This document shows positions 5,337 to 6,461 of a stretch of 6,461 nucleotides of DNA, piece by piece. The first letter of the stretch is position 1. Every line of letters starts with the position of its first letter. The position numbers and the translations under genes are program-made. The DNA comes from Clostridia bacterium. GTDB lineage: Bacteria; Bacillota; Clostridia; Oscillospirales; CAG-272. The stretch lies in NCBI GenBank assembly GCA_017629925.1, contig JAGBWH010000154.1, positions 1 to 6,461 on the forward strand. Reading direction: 5' to 3'. The notes beneath the pieces were generated by a model, which saw nothing but the letters and a program-made list of their open reading frames with translations, was not told the origin of the DNA and searched no databases.

Positions 5337-6461
5337 TTATTTTAATCGCAATGAGGTGGGAACGTAGGCGGTGGATTGCGCATGGAGCGTGATGGATGCG
5401 GAACGCTCCGTTTTGCGAAGAGAGAGTGCAGCACGACCACCGGACAGTTTCAGCACAAAAGGCTCGCCTTCGCAGAGTGTGGGCTCGGCATCAAAGACGG
5501 CACCACCTGTGAGGGTAAAAGAAACCTCGCCCTCTGCTTGCTCTACTGACTTCCCTTCTCCGTCCAGCACTTGGCAGACCACCCACATGACATCTCCCTC
5601 TTTGAGGGATGGGGGCATAAAGAAGGGGGAAAGCGACAAGGCATAGGCTCGTCCGACCGGTTCATATTCAAAACGCGCCACCTCTTTGCCACGACGGAAA
5701 CCTACCGCTTCCACATAGCCAAATTCCGAGGGGATTGACAGCACTTTATCGGGGCTGTTTAATTTGCTCATATCACCATACGGTCTGCCATCCACCCACA
5801 TACAAACATTTTCGCAGTTGCTGAGCAGTAAAAGAGAGGTATGGGCATCGGTGGCATCTTGTTCGGGCAACTGAAGTGCCAAAACAGGATCTTTTTGGCA
5901 GTAGCAGGCTTTGAGTTTGATCCACAAGCGAGGGTGTGCCATCATCAAACGGAAAATCGCACTTTCGCAGGGGGATATGGTTTGCTCCACAATTTGCAGA
6001 TGCCCTGCATAGCGAGATTTTTCGCCCAAATGAAAGGCAGCCAAAAACTCATCTTCCGCTTGGCTTGCCACCCAAATCGGTCTTTGGGAATGGTTGGATT
6101 TGACGAGCTCCGCATTGACCTTGCCACCTTGGGTGAGTAGCAAATCAAGGGCTTTGACAATGGTAGGTGAGGTGAGCGCATTCACTTCGCCCATGACAGG
6201 ATGAGCAAAATCGAGCAAGGCAACCTCATGGCGAAGGCGCAACGCGATACGCTCTGCACGAATGGCGTCAAGCGAGACGGCAACGTCACCTATCGACCAC
6301 ATCAAAAGCGAGGGATGCGCACGAAGTTGGCGTACGGCATGGCGCAAAGCCCCCACAGATTGGCGGTTGGTTCCCTTTTTGGGCACTTCCACCACCGCAA
6401 ATATACCATGGCGGTCAAAGTGGCACAGCCGTTTTTCCGTGTTTTTGTCATAGGGGAGATA
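5337..6461 (-). CDS. GH2-like (beta-galactosidase family) protein, C-terminal part, lacking the catalytic acid/base
   Basis: The frame is open to the window edge, so the start lies outside; 374 residues are visible. Residues 1-150 resemble the second half of a GH2 barrel: CHFDRHGIFAVVEVPK (13-28), then LRAHPSLLMWSIG (46-58). Active GH2 enzymes have WS(I/L)GNE here; this protein reads WSIGDV (55-60), so the acid/base glutamate is valine. The nucleophile strand appears as RPIWVASQ (127-134) with no glutamate at the expected place. Residues 212-265 (SNCENVCMWVDGRPYG) match the DUF4982-like domain and 285-374 (VCQVLDGEGKSVEQAEGEVSF) the GH2 C-terminal Ig-like domain. It lies 21 bp before the AlaX gene, likely co-transcribed. 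It may be a binding protein or a decayed enzyme; the N-terminus and any signal peptide are not visible. Confidence 0.75.
   Translation of the reverse strand, partial: YLPYDKNTEKRLCHFDRHGIFAVVEVPKKGTNRQSVGALRHAVRQLRAHPSLLMWSIGDVAVSLDAIRAERIALRLRHEVALLDFAHPVMGEVNALTSPTIVKALDLLLTQGGKVNAELVKSNHSQRPIWVASQAEDEFLAAFHLGEKSRYAGHLQIVEQTISPCESAIFRLMMAHPRLWIKLKACYCQKDPVLALQLPEQDATDAHTSLLLLSNCENVCMWVDGRPYGDMSKLNSPDKVLSIPSEFGYVEAVGFRRGKEVARFEYEPVGRAYALSLSPFFMPPSLKEGDVMWVVCQVLDGEGKSVEQAEGEVSFTLTGGAVFDAEPTLCEGEPFVLKLSGGRAALSLRKTERSASITLHAQSTAYVPTSLRLK

Overview
The window looks like a low-to-moderate GC genome of an anaerobic member of the Bacillota (Clostridia), probably an uncultured gut-type lineage. This is inferred from strong AAGGAGG-type ribosome binding sites, consensus SigA-type promoters, a BspA-type leucine-rich-repeat lipoprotein with InlB-like repeats, an AbrB/ABC-transporter operon, a DUF6514-like small protein and an AlaX-type editing protein. 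I cannot name the species. TGA clearly acts as a stop here: the cyclase, ABC ATPase and DUF6514-like genes all end in TGA, the first two in ATGA overlaps.

Left part (1-1341): a surface lipoprotein gene is read on the minus strand. It enters a tandem array of 69-bp (23-residue) leucine-rich repeats and meets an in-frame TGA exactly where the two preceding repeats have a TGC cysteine codon. Repeat-like coding continues past the stop to the window edge, so the gene may be broken. Its promoter lies back-to-back with the promoter of the plus-strand operon. The 257-bp region between the two genes holds three sets of short direct repeats, the best being four ATAC cores spaced exactly 9 bp apart across the predicted transcription start of the operon.

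Centre (1342-3624): a tightly packed plus-strand operon of four genes: a 72-residue AbrB/SpoVT-type regulator, a cyclase-family metal-dependent hydrolase (kynurenine formamidase fold, metal-site motif intact), an ABC transporter ATPase and an ABC-2 type permease. The last three are joined by ATGA overlaps, suggesting coordinated production. The likely theme is a self-regulated export system with an attached small-molecule hydrolase; the substrate is unknown.

Right part (3625-6461): everything is on the minus strand. A small DUF6514-like gene converges on the transporter operon with only 8 bp between stop codons. Upstream of it, past a 15-bp perfect-stem terminator, lies a two-gene unit: a glycoside-hydrolase-family-2-like protein, cut by the window edge, followed 21 bp later by an alanyl-tRNA editing protein. 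The GH2-like protein lacks the catalytic acid/base glutamate (WSIGDV where the family has WSxGNE) and probably also the nucleophile, so it may be a non-catalytic relative. No RNA genes, insertion sequences, CRISPR arrays or phage features were seen.
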